A stretch of DNA of 64,000 nt from positions 26,636,043 to 26,700,042 of the forward strand of contig JACMZG010001914.1 of the NCBI GenBank assembly GCA_018340805.1. Reading direction: 5' to 3'. The DNA comes from Microvelia longipes. Taxonomy: Eukaryota > Arthropoda > Insecta > Hemiptera > Veliidae. Under the pieces are notes generated by a model. It was given only the letters and a program-made list of their open reading frames with translations. It made no database searches and was not told the DNA's origin. Positions 46,765 to 56,689 of the stretch are shown here, one piece after another. Positions within the stretch are counted from its first letter, which is position 1. The number at the start of each line of letters is the position of its first letter. The translations under genes and the position numbers were made by a program.

Positions 46765-47127
46765 CTTTTCCTCATTTATACCGTATATAGGAAATGTATT
46801 GTTTGCAAAAAAACCGAAGCTGTGCCAAGTTTCACTTCATTATCAGCATTAGTTCAATTTTTATTGAATGAATTGTGTACGTTTTATAAAAAAAAGTATA
46901 AAATTGGGAAATGGTTAAATTTGGTAAAAGTTTATACCGTTACCTAATAAATAAGTACACTAAGTTTCGTTTCAATATATCCATGATTTTTGTTGGATCA
47001 TAAAATTTAAGGAGCGTTGAGCGTGGTCATGGCTGTATGGGTGACCGCTGAGAATGATACGGATGCATTTACTAGTCCGAAGCAGGGAGGATAAGCTTAG
47101 CGAATCCGATGTAATGGGGAAATGTTT
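46765..47127 (+). mobile_element. 5S-containing repeat family, shortened copy
   Basis: Start TTTCCTCATTTATACCG, then a jump to GTGCCAAGTTTCACTTCATT, the CATTAGTTCAATTTTTAT block, the 5S-like segment (46996-47055), one GAAGCAGGGAGGAT box and a truncated end. The CTGT section is deleted and the GGTACC terminus is replaced by the start of the Penelope fragment. Confidence 0.85.
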
Positions 47128-47208
47128 TTTCTTCTTCCACAGAAAAGTCGTAAGTTGGTTTTAAAAGCTATGAGCTATGGGTCTGAAACTAGTCTAGACA
47201 ACCTTTAG

Positions 47209-47660
47209 TGGTGTTCTATTCCCTATTTAGCAACTATTTCACAGCGCATTGCATCTGTTCTTAAAAGGAATAATGTTAGGGTAACCTTTTCTTGTAACAG
47301 GACCTTAAGAAACCTTTTAAGCAGCGTAAAAGACCCTGTACCGCCTTTATACAGAAGTGGTATTTACACGGTGCAATGTGGCATATGCCAAAGGGAATAT
47401 TTAGGTCAAACAGTGAGGAACATAAACACGAGGGCGAGGAAAAATCAATCTAGAACGAACAGCAAATTTTATAAACATTAGTTAGCTGAAAATCATTTTA
47501 ATGGCCCTCATAAAGTTGTCTTCATTTTGTGAACAAAGGTCGAAAAATGGACTTATTGGAAAAATTGGAGATTGAAAGGAGTCAGAAAAGAGTTGGCGAT
47601 CTAAACATAAATGAGAGAGGAGAATCATCCCCCCTTCTGAGAGCTATGCTACAAGCGCCA
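47209..47660 (+). pseudogene. Penelope-like ORF C-terminus with GIY-YIG endonuclease remnant
   Basis: One frame (47,209-47,478) encodes a ~90-residue piece with PYLATISQRIASVLKR, then KDPVPPL.RSGIY and CGICQREYLGQT, the GIY...YIG-type signature (here GIY and YLG) with paired cysteines typical of Penelope endonucleases. An in-frame TAG follows at 47,479-47,481, another TGA near 47,531, and a TAG lies upstream at 47,206. The C-terminal part continues in another frame from about 47,529 (MDLLEKLEIE, SSPLLRAML). The copy is thus broken by stops and a frameshift, and the reverse transcriptase is absent. Family assignment rests on motif order, with high similarity in feel to Penelope proteins; no database search was run. 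Confidence 0.82.
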
Positions 47661-47875
47661 TCGCCTCCTACTGTCAGTCTGACTCTCATATCTAATAAAA
47701 AAACATTGACTCACTTCTCTTCTTCTTTACGTCTCAACGGTAGTTATTTTATTTATTTTTGCTTATTTTATTTTTACGTTTTTTGTATTTTATTTTTGTC
47801 TCCTTTTCATACTTTTGCTCATTTGTTAAGTAATTTTTTGGGTTTTACTTATTTTTTTTTGCTTGTTTGTTAGGT

Positions 47876-47923
47876 ATTGCACTGATGATGGCCTCTAGTT
47901 AGGTTGAAAGTGCTTTGCCAATA
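47876..47923 (+). ncRNA. Hammerhead ribozyme, best preserved (Penelope terminal repeat)
   Basis: CTGATGA (47882-47888), stem II GGCCT with AGGTT, GAAA (47906-47909), minimal self-complementary stem III AGTGCT, then T as cleavage base (47915). Stem I pairs ATTGCA with TGCCAAT, with one bulged C. All core positions are intact. Penelope elements are known to carry such minimal type I hammerheads, which are thought to work best as dimers because stem III is palindromic. Confidence 0.78.
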
Positions 47924-47999
47924 AAGTTTTTTATTTTGTGGAGAGACTTCTCTTCTTTCATTATTTATAATGGACTCCATTAACTCTCACTCTAAAAAT

Positions 48000-48800
48000 A
48001 TACCAATTTATTGGTTTTATCCGATTGAAGTAACTTCATTTTCATTCTCAGTGCCAAAGGTTGTGTATAAAATAGACTTTAAAAAATATTAAAACTAATA
48101 AATATCTGTCAAAAATGAGTACCTCTATTACTTAACAATTGACCCAGTTGTTATGTAATATAGGTCATAGGTCGCATATTCATCTTAAACATAATACAAC
48201 TTTAATGAAGTCTTTTCAGAAAACTTAACAGTTCAAAAAACTCCTAATCACACTGAGACACATTAAAGCAACAGTTCTTTAATGACTCAATTAAGGTTAG
48301 GATGTCAAAAATAGTTTATCTCCCTCTGCCTTTTAGGTAGAAAAAGATTCATTTAAAAAATACGCAATAAAATACGCACATCATATTTAGTATTTCAACG
48401 ACGTAAGTCACATAAAACACGTAATAGAAATAATAATTCTCGTTAGTTATAACAATTTAGCTCATACAGTTTAAATTTGTATTTTTGTTTCTTTTTCTTT
48501 AACAAAATGACAATAGCAATCGTCTGTTTTATGATATTTCTCAGTCTTCTCAGACTATATGTGTTCTAGTTTTAAAATTTGCTGAGAATATTAATATTAC
48601 GTGTAGCAATAACTTCTTAAAATGAAAAGGAAGTAGAATTTACATAAATTCGAACATAAAAGAATTACGTCACGAACAAACAAAACATGATTAAAAGTAT
48701 TATTAACATGTAAATAAATCAGCAACAAACAATCCACGCTTAAGTAAAATAATAAGAATTAAGGTATAAATAATATATTTTTTTACGCTTAAACCTGTTG
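48000..48800. other. AT-rich DNA, nothing recognised
   Basis: No gene or repeat supported. Confidence 0.5.
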
Positions 48801-48806
48801 GGTCAT

Positions 48807-48998
48807 TGTTGTATATGCTACTTATATTAATTATACACAAGAGTTTTCTTTTGGTATTTAAATGAACACTGATTTATTAATTAAATTTTTGAATAATGAA
48901 ATTTTAGTCTGTCAATTCTGTCTGCTGTTTTTTAACTTGTCTGTCAATTTAGGCTGTCTTCATGTCTGTCAATTAGTCATTTCGGTTCCTTTCCGACA
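48807..48998 (-). repeat. 3' LTR
   Basis: 192 bp, almost identical to the 5' LTR. The near identity points to a recent insertion, since LTRs are identical when integrated. Confidence 0.95.
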
Positions 48999-49008
48999 CT
49001 CCCCTCAA
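48999..49008 (-). promoter_or_regulatory. Polypurine tract
   Basis: On the minus strand TTGAGGGGAG lies directly before the 3' LTR, the usual place for plus-strand DNA priming. Confidence 0.8.
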
Positions 49009-49388
49009 TTAGATTCTGTTTCTAGCGGATAAAGTTTGTTGATAGGTCTGGTTAATGTCTTCTTGTTGCTGATGATGGTCACGGATCTGATTTGGTTGTC
49101 TTGGCTTAGATTAATTTCTTTAATCCTCCCAACTTTCCATCTATTGCGTGGTAAATCTTCCCAAATCAAAACTACGTCTCCAATAGTTGGTAATTTTTTG
49201 GTGCTCCCCCTTTTTTTCTTATAGGCTATCTGATTTCTTTCTCGCAATATAGACAAATAATTTTCACTCCAATCTTTCCAAAATATATTGAGCAATTTGT
49301 TTCCTTTTTTCCATAAATTAAATAAATCTAGTTTATAAGTATTTTTAGTCAATTGTTGGAGAGAGAACCCTTCTTCCGTAGTGTGCAA
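49005..49388 (-). pseudogene. BEL/Pao pol C-terminal domain (DUF5641 type)
   Basis: 127 codons, preceded in frame, upstream of the listed start, by LSPAHFLTLHTTEEG. It has NLWKKGNKLLNIFWKDWSEN, YLSILRERNQI, GDVVLIWEDLPRNRWKVGRI and a closing RPINKLYPLE. This W..RW..GRI pattern is the usual end of BEL/Pao polyproteins. It stops just before the polypurine tract, as expected. It is complete by itself but out of frame with the preceding fragment. Confidence 0.9.
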
Positions 49389-49437
49389 TGTTAAAAAATG
49401 AGCTGGTGATAAGACTTCTCCTCCGACACTCTCTTTA

Positions 49438-50049
49438 TCAATAAAAAACTAAGGGACGTAAATTTAAAATAACCTCTATTTCAGTCCTAATTCTCCACAA
49501 AGATTTGAATCTGCCTAATGCTAAAACATAATATTCTAGGTCTATTGGGGGAAATTTCCGCCAAGGCCAAGAGATACTGTAACGCTTAGTTTCAGGATTG
49601 AAATCAATACTTTTTTGGAACAATTTAATTGATTTATTGTCCTTGTTGAAAACGGGTTTGTCAGTAATACCTAGGGTTTTCAACTCCCTTAATTTTTTTA
49701 AGTCTAATTGTTCGTTAGAATCTAATGGTGGATTGGGTTTAGGAATAATTGTATCTGTTTGAAGAGTGTTTGTGTAAGTTAAAAAACTAACAGTATCTGG
49801 ATTTGGATCAGAAGTATTTCTGTCTCCAATTGTCCAGCCTAAGGTGGAACTAATTAAGTGTAACTCTCTTGAAATTTCAATTTTTTCAAAATTAATAAAA
49901 TCAAAATAATAATCATTACCGACCAAAAGGTCTGTGTCATTATTGAAAGTTAATAGATTTTCAGCAAATTTTGTTTTTTTTTGTGGTATTGTTAGAGTTA
50001 TGTAATTGTGCAATTGCTGTTTGCATAATAACAGATTCGTTAGTTGCAA
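49438..50049 (-). pseudogene. BEL/Pao pol remnant: protease end, RT start, integrase end joined
   Basis: 203 codons. Residues 41-76 (LLVGNDYYFD to STLGWTIGD) match the second half of the aspartic protease domain (DUF1758 type). Residues 114-185 (LRELKTLGITD, KRYSISWPWRKFPP, LALGRFKSLW) match the N-terminal portion of the BEL reverse transcriptase. At about residue 187 (near 49,490) the sequence changes directly to the end of the integrase (RTEIEVILNLRPL). So RT catalytic core, RNase H and most of integrase were lost by a single in-frame deletion. A T-run expansion just after breaks the frame into the last domain. Confidence 0.88.
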
Positions 50050-51458
50050 GTAAATTTAAATCAGATGGTTGTGTTGTTTCTATTTTATGTTCAGACGTGT
50101 TTGGTGTATCATCAGAATATGTAAAATGGATATTGGTATTTTGAGCTTTCTGGTTTAAATTTTGTAATATGTATTGTTCACAGAGACTTCGATGATGATT
50201 TTTTCTTTGTTTACAATGATAACAAGGCTTATCTAGTAAACATAGTTTAGGAGAGCAATTTGGTTTTAGACAAATAAAGCAGAGACCTCTAAGTTTTTGT
50301 TTCCGTAATTCTAGAGTATTGTAAATGTGACATTCATCACTCCAATGTTGGGAACTGCAAAATATGCAACGTATTGTTGTTATACTGTTGGTTAATGCAT
50401 AAGCTGTATTAAAACGTTTGTTTCGATAATTATTTAAATAAGATTGAGAATTATTTACAGAAGAGTCATGTCTGGACTGTACTCTTTCTCTTGCTGAAAT
50501 TATGCTGGATATTATATTTTTTAGTTGGTGAGGGGTAATTTTTCTGGTATCAAATTGTTCTTCAACTTTTAATAATATATCATTGGGGAATTTGGACATT
50601 ATCAGTGAAACAAAACTATTATGGGTGATATCTTCATGGAAAGAAGCTAAACAACGCATATGTTTTTCTATTGTGTCAAGCGTGTATCTGAGTGACTTTA
50701 TATGATTATTTGCCATAGGTAAGTTTCTTAGTTCTGTGTAGTGGTTATTAATTATTATAGTATCATCTCCATATCTGTCTTTGAGTATTGAAATAGCAAC
50801 ATCATAGTTCCTATTTGTTATTTTTAACCCTTCAATTGCTCTGTACGCATCTCCTACTAGAAGTTCTTTTAAGTATTTGAATTTGTCTACTGGATTCAAT
50901 TTTGGATTTTGATGTATTGAGGAATGAAATGAATCCCAAAACTCGTCCCAATTTAAAATGTTACCATTGAATTTAGATAATTTCAATTTTGGAAGTTTTG
51001 GGGTTTCAAAATAAGTGTTGGCCGGATGAGAGTGTAGTAAAGAGTTGTGTGCTTGAGCTGAGTGATCTGTTAAACTCGGGTTTATTTCTGAATTTGGTAT
51101 GATGTTTGCTGTAGAGTTTTCAGGGTGTACTTGAGTATTATTATTATTTGGGGTTCTTCTATATTATTTAGCAAATCTTTTTTCTTTATTTCAAGGTCAG
51201 TTAAAAGAGTATTTAAATCAATTGAGAGTTGAAAATATTGTGTGAGTTCAGCATCTTGTTCAGGATCATTATCATGTGATAAATTTTGAATTTTTTCGTT
51301 CAAGTCAAGATAATTTGGAAAATGAGTATTAATTCTTTGGATTGTTGACTCTATGTTTTTGATTGTCAAATTGTCAAAATTTTCTTTGTTTGGTATAAAA
51401 GATTTAAAAGTTGGGTTTTAAGGACATTAATGTGACGTTTAAGTGCAGAAGAGGCCAT
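49961..51458 (-). pseudogene. BEL/Pao gag with frameshifts
   Basis: The likely start is the ATG at 51,458 (MASSALKRHINVLK). The frame changes near 51,370 and again near 51,155, both small indels. The main part (from about 50,986) has, by residue, an NWDEFWDSF-type capsid-like block (12-20), FKYLKELLVGDAYRAIEGL (36-54), then two to three Cys/His zinc knuckle-like clusters (CIFC..H....C at 207-219, CFIC.....C 236-244, CYHC....H 255-265). These match the DUF1759 domain and zinc-knuckle order of BEL/Pao Gag. Near residue 319, VIMQTAIAQLHN resembles the beginning of the protease domain, but the stretch that would carry the catalytic Asp is gone and the frame closes at a stop. The indels could be real or sequencing errors in homopolymers. 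Confidence 0.88.
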
Positions 51459-51623
51459 GTTAAATTTACGTACCTCAGAGTTATTGAGTGTTTAGGAAGA
51501 TAGTTCAGCACTTACAGTAAGTTTTCTTCTTTTGTTTATAGTTTTAAGTTTTTCTTTAGTTTTCTTCTTAATATGATCAGGTTTTACCACTTTGGTATCA
51601 GTTTTCTTCTAATGGTGGATCTA

Positions 51624-51641
51624 TTTCCCTGTCTGCTACCA
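51624..51641 (-). promoter_or_regulatory. Primer-binding site
   Basis: On the minus strand, one base after the 5' LTR, TGGTAGCAGACAGGGAAA begins with TGG, as needed to pair with a tRNA CCA end. The tRNA species was not identified. Confidence 0.75.
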
Positions 51642-51642
51642 C

Positions 51643-51834
51643 TGTTGTATATGCTACTTATATTAATTATACACAAGAGTTTTCTTTTGGTATTTAAATG
51701 AACACTGATTTATTAATTAAATTTTTGAATAATGAAATTTTAGTCTGTCAATTCTGTCTGCTGTTTTATAACTTGTCTGTCAATTTAGGCTGTCTTCATG
51801 TCTGTCAATTAGTCATTTCGGTTCCTTTCCGACA
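51643..51834 (-). repeat. 5' LTR
   Basis: Starts and ends with TGT...ACA (minus-strand TGTCGG ... CAACA; the plus strand shows TGTTG ... CCGACA). It appears to differ from the 3' LTR at a single base in a T run (TTTTATAAC here, TTTTTTAAC there). Confidence 0.95.
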
Positions 51835-51839
51835 GTCAT

Positions 51840-52195
51840 AGAGATATTATTACTAGAAAGGCCCTATAGGTTAAATTGTGAATCACTGAAAAAGTAACCT
51901 AACCATACCCTCGATTATAAATACAATCAAATAATCAGTACAAAATTACAGTAACTTATACAGGACAATGTTAAAAATGCCAATCAAAACACAAACAATG
52001 TGGGGGAAGCCAAAATCATGATTTATTATAACCTTAACTTACTCTTGAAGGAGGTTTCAATGAGGTTACACAGAGCCCATGAGAGCCCCAAAATGATGTT
52101 TTAGGCCTCTCAATGTATTGACATAGGCTATGTCCCCTCTAGTATATATCTCTATGTGTAGGGTCATATTAGCGTTAACCCTGACTCAAATCTTA
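51840..52195. other. AT-rich DNA with a dispersed repeat copy
   Basis: 52,035-52,165 is the plus-strand relative of the minus-strand repeat at 41.02-41.13 kb. The rest is unassigned. Confidence 0.6.
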
Positions 52196-52199
52196 CTCA

Positions 52200-52720
52200 C
52201 CTAATCCACCCCAGAGTTTGTACATACTCAATCATCTAGAAGCACACCCTCCGTGCATGGCGGCACATAAGATCAGTCCACCATGGGCCTAGTTTATCTG
52301 GTTAGTGCCGCGACTAGCTCACAGTGGACCTAGTTCGTCTAGAGTCTAGGAGACCAGCTAGACTACCCAACTAAGCCTAAGCCAACGTTTAGTTAAGACT
52401 AAGCCAACGCCGACTACCAGTCCAACAGCGTGCTTAGTTCATTTAGTCTTACTAGCTCCTCTGATCACATTGGTCTCACTTGCCCTACCCCCGTTTAACC
52501 AGTCTCACCAATCTCATCTCCTCTCATCACCAGACCCTAGCTAGGCTCACCGCTCTGGCTAGTCCAGCGCCACCAAACAGAGAACTCTGGCAACCCCAAC
52601 GCCAGAGCGTGCACGAACTCATTCTCTAGCCCTGACCTGAAAGTCAAAGTTCCGCAAAGTTAGTACTAGGACACGTCTGTCATCAAGAACCGAGCACTTC
52701 GACCTACTCACTTACGTTAT
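52200..52720. other. C-rich, GC-elevated island
   Basis: About 500 bp is markedly less AT-rich than neighbouring DNA, with many CTAG, CCA and CTCA words (CTAGTT, AGCTAG, GACTA). No frame longer than 60 codons and no repeat symmetry was seen. It ends near an (AT)n run. Origin unknown. Confidence 0.7.
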
Positions 52721-52759
52721 TCGTTTCACCGCCTTCACTTTTACTGACTAAGTTTTCAA

Positions 52760-52769
52760 ATATATATAT

Positions 52770-52843
<74 letters not shown>
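52760..52843. repeat. (AT)n microsatellite
   Basis: About 84 bp of AT with one interruption. Confidence 0.95.
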
Positions 52844-52844
<1 letters not shown>

Positions 52845-52849
52845 TCTGC

Positions 52850-53830
52850 AGGACACAAGAATAAGAAAAAGTAAACTTAAGAAGAAAACTACTCAAAATA
52901 TTTTTAGTTTAACCGTGAATATAAGAGAATATTAGAATAAATAATCAATTTTTTCGAGGAAAATCTAAATAAAAACCAATAAATAAATAAACTTTCGAAG
53001 AAAAACAAAAGGCTATAAGTTATGTGTGTAAAAAAGTTTATTTAATAAATAAACATGATAAATGTTTTAGCCACGTCATTGCCCATGTATTTACAATAAT
53101 ACGTGGGTGCGGACTATTCGCTCTATTGACACAGTATTCTAGAAAAAAATGTGTTTTACAATGACAAACAAATTCTAAACAACTAAAAATAGATGTGAGA
53201 ATTGGGCCAGATTTAAAAAAAAACCAAAAAGAATTCACAAATCTGGTCAACACTAGGTTTTGAGATTTGTCATCGATGGAGTGGTTTCGGATCAGTAAAC
53301 CAGGAAACAACCATGGAAAGAAAAGAAACTGCAACATTTTCCTGTTTAAAAAAGTATAGGGAAGTATATATGCTTTCTATAGTCAGGGTACGTTATCTAA
53401 AAAATTGATTTATATTAAGGAAATAAAATATTCATAGATATTATTTAAACAATAAAAATGTATTATCCCATAGATAGAAGATTGGGTAAAATACTTAATA
53501 CTGTATCCAGTGGATCCTATTGATTAATTATTGTAAAACCTGTTAAATTTGTTAATTAAAATTATTGATTAAATTCGTCATGCAAAAGGTACTCCAGTAT
53601 TTGATCTTTAAACAATTTTTAATTCCTTAACTCTACTCAAAACTCACTCGAAAAAATATAAAAGTAAGAAAATCTGTACACCGCACTTCACTGACAAACA
53701 TACGGAATACATACAGGGTGTCCTCGGGTAGACTTAAGCATACGTATAAATGACACAAAACATTTTTCGAAAAAAGTCATTCTTGATAAAGAATAACTGC
53801 GAGTTCTCAAACTAAGATTTATCATATTTT
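52850..53830. other. AT-rich DNA, nothing recognised
   Basis: The 99-codon minus-strand frame at 53038-53337 has no motif. Confidence 0.5.
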
Positions 53831-53834
53831 TATT

Positions 53835-54079
<245 letters not shown>

Positions 54080-54150
54080 GATTAACACGGTATGAAAATA
54101 ATTAATTTAAGAATCAGCTACCGTTGATTCATGCTGTTAGATATGAATAT

Positions 54151-54188
54151 CCCTGGACCGGTTTCGGCTTAACGCCATCATCAGCAGG
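54151..54188 (-). ncRNA. Hammerhead ribozyme, intact core
   Basis: Minus strand: CCTG, CTGATGA, stem II GGC with GCC (loop GTTAA, one unpaired T), GAAA, stem III ACCGGT, C, then CAGG. Stem I pairs CCTG with CAGG perfectly. The minimal palindromic stem III favours a dimer, as in known Penelope hammerheads. Confidence 0.77.
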
Positions 54189-54353
54189 CGGGGCAACACT
54201 CGAGCTCTCAACTAATAAAGTTATATTAGAGAAAAATTTCTAGCCCTCGGAAAATCAAGAAGGCAATCTGCAGAGGGCTCATCGTGCTCATTATTGAGAC
54301 TAGTAGTTATTAACTGATATAACTTGATCAGTTGAGAGCTCGAGTGTTGCCTC

Positions 54354-54391
54354 ACCTACTGATAATGGCGTTTAGCCGAAACCGGTCCAGG
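54354..54391 (+). ncRNA. Hammerhead ribozyme, core-mutated partner
   Basis: The other arm's copy: CTGATAA instead of CTGATGA, otherwise the same stem II, GAAA, ACCGGTC and CAGG. The G-to-A change in the core box should inactivate it. Confidence 0.65.
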
Positions 54392-54586
54392 GATATTATA
54401 TCCAACAGCAAGTATCGACGGTAGCTGAATCTTCAATTGGTTCGTCAGCTTGCGGTAAATACAACCTCTTTAAGTAAAAATAATTATTAAAACACTTAAG
54501 AACACAGATTAATAAGTTAATTAAAATAGAGAATAAGCATTTGCAGGCATGCACTATTAAAAAAAAAACACTCATAAATAGAACTC

Positions 54587-54632
54587 CCCACCACAGCTCA
54601 AGAGTCTCTCTGAATACTCTTAAGTGGTGGGT
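54587..54632. repeat. Hairpin, interrupted arms
   Basis: CCCACCAC..AAGAGT pairs with ACTCTTAAGTGGTGGG. A further palindrome with ACTACTTTCAAATACG arms lies at 54912-54961. Confidence 0.75.
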
Positions 54633-54639
54633 CTCTTTA

Positions 54640-56155
54640 AATAATGATAAATTAATTGCCCTTTTTTATATATAATATTGTACTAATGATTTTTGTAAAA
54701 ATTATATTTGTATTTATATTTATTAAATAAAGAATATTATAAAAAAAACAAAAAAAAACTTAACTATAACCTACCCTGTTAATTATAGTGATTAGTTGAA
54801 GCCTGTTTAGTGATATCTAGATCCAGCAGGAATCAACGATACAAAATTCTTTACCATAGAAATAAGTTTACCAGAGAAAATGTTACAAACATATTCATAT
54901 ATTTCAAATCTACTACTTTCAAATACGGTTTATATTCATATAAATCGTATTTGAAAGTAGTATCAAATAGCAAAAAGAAATATTTTATTTCATAATTTAT
55001 ATTTTTGAACTAAAACTCTTTGAACAGAGACAAATTGATTCAACTGCAAATATTTAGTAAGACTACAAACTACTACCTAAGAACAAGATTAATATAAATC
55101 TTTCACGTAACTGCAGTCAGTAAAAAATTAATAACACTGGAGAAAATAACTTTAGCAATGCAATATTTCTACACCTCTCTCAGTACCTAGGGAAAAGTAG
55201 ATATAAAATATTTTAACTCCAGTAGGGAAAAAAGTGTACTTTTTGTGTGTGAGAAAAAGTTTGTGTGTGTCTGTCTGTCTGTGTCCATGCATTACTCCCG
55301 CTGTGTTTATACTAGTAATAGAGTTTAATTGGCACAAATCAGACTAGTATCTGTTAGTATCATTTCCGGGCTACTAAGTAGTACTAGTATCATACTAACA
55401 GACTACGATTACCTGTTTTGCCGAATCAACAAATAATAAACAATAAAAGAAATTCCTTAAAAATCGAAAATTTGGATGTTCGAAATTGTTCAAAATCGAA
55501 TAATTTTGAAAATGGGACAGTTGACATTGGACACAAATGTTTATCTATAGGTAGTCAATTTAAAAATATTGATAGTCACATTTCAAAATTTGAACGGCCT
55601 GTAAACTTTACGTTTTTTAGACGTTTAAGTTTTTTGACGTACCATATCAAAAAATGGTCGTTGTGCATTTTACCAATACAATGCATCCTCCTCCTTCAGG
55701 CGGTAGGAAAGCAAAACAAAAATCCACGACATTAGTAATCATAAGATAAGTTGATCATAAGATGGCCGAAAATTTCCATCTCAATATTTTTATTTACTTT
55801 TATGTAAACATCCTTGGTTTATATCCATCCATATTTCCCTTCTATTAAAATAAATCATTAAAAAAAACAACATTTCCTAAGTCACCCCTGATATTTGACG
55901 ATTAAGAAATTGAATCCTCCTACTCTAAGCATGTCCTTGTATTTATTCTCCAAGGTCCTGTAGAGATAGTAATAAGATGAATCCTTTACTACTTTCACTC
56001 TCTTTGAAGGATATTTATTTAATAAAATCTTGATGTCCTTTATGAATTGTGCAAAAGTGGATTTCATGAGGTTTAGTAGGTAATATGATTAACATTTCTA
56101 ATTTTATTGAGAATTTACTATATACACGTACATACATACATTCACACACACACAG
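54640..56155. other. AT-rich DNA with one unrecognised open frame
   Basis: The 105-codon plus frame at 55418-55735 (LKIENLDVRNCSKSNN, RLSFLTYHIKKW) has moderately balanced composition and no motif I know; it may be chance. 55,180-55,330 contains a diverged 5S-family CTGT-section scrap (GTCTGTCTGTCTGTGTCC). A small inverted pair CTGTTAGTAT / ATACTAACAG lies at 55,349-55,401. Confidence 0.35.
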
Positions 56156-56159
56156 GACG

Positions 56160-56160
<1 letters not shown>

Positions 56161-56219
<59 letters not shown>

Positions 56220-56315
56220 TATGTCCTGATATATTTCCTCCTTATCTTTACCACTAAGTCTCTCTTCGTCTGTGGAAGAACTAAAACAGTTCGAAACGTT
56301 ATGTTCGTATATATA

Positions 56316-56375
<60 letters not shown>

Positions 56376-56378
56376 TAT
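56161..56378. repeat. Two (AT)n runs flanking a unique spacer
   Basis: Runs at 56161-56221 and 56308-56378. The spacer contains ATATGTCCTGATATATTTCC. The Y-I-rich frames on both strands over this region are artefacts. Confidence 0.93.
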
Positions 56379-56379
56379 C

Positions 56380-56685
56380 CTATATAAAAAAACAAAACAA
56401 AAAAAGTACACTTGTAGTACAAAAAAAGTAGTTTTGTATACTTTATGTATACAAAATATCGATCATTAATCTTAAACCACGACCAAAAAGCTAAAAATTA
56501 AAACCGGGCTATAGCGAATAACCGAAATTCTGAGCCAAAGCCTAACTCTGTTGTAATAATATAAATCACGTATCATTTGATACAACCGAGTTTTGCAAAA
56601 CATGAACAGTTGACACAATATAATTGTACGAGAGACACCTAGGAAATGTAACAAGGAAAATGCAGTGCTACATCTGGGGTTCCAT
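56380..56685. other. AT-rich DNA, nothing recognised
   Basis: No gene or repeat supported. Confidence 0.5.
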
Positions 56686-56689
56686 CATT

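Larger units (their letters stand above)
47150..47995 (+). mobile_element. Penelope-like retroelement, 5'-truncated copy
   Basis: Includes the C-terminal coding remnant (47,209-47,660) and a terminal repeat with hammerhead ribozyme (47,876-47,923), ending near TGGACTCCATTAACTCTCAC. The same terminal text (GTGGAGAGACT, TGGACTCCA) is found in the palindromic insert at 44.6 kb, linking those inserts to this family. No reverse transcriptase catalytic region is present. Confidence 0.85.
48807..51834 (-). mobile_element. BEL/Pao LTR retrotransposon, internally deleted, recent
   Basis: 3,028 bp including two 192-bp LTRs and a 5-bp target duplication GTCAT (48802-48806 and 51835-51839). From the 5' LTR on the minus strand come a primer site, gag, a stump of protease, a stump of reverse transcriptase fused to the integrase end, a C-terminal domain, a polypurine tract and the 3' LTR. 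Autonomous BEL elements are typically about twice this length. The catalytic protease motif and the core of RT, RNase H and integrase are missing, so this copy cannot move by itself. Confidence 0.95.
54113..54431. mobile_element. Palindromic Penelope-type insertion with hammerheads in both arms
   Basis: Arms 54113-54225 and 54317-54431 are inverted copies (AATCAGCTACCGTTGATTC.. / ..TATCGACGGTAGCTGAAT; GGCAACACTCGAGCTCTCAA and complement). The ~90-bp centre is unique. The left edge is directly next to an (AT)n run. Confidence 0.87.

Noticed and set aside
46527..46947. Overlapping 87- and 119-codon plus-strand frames
   Set aside because: Strong F/Y/I/K bias, mutual overlap in different phases, and both run into a 5S-family repeat.
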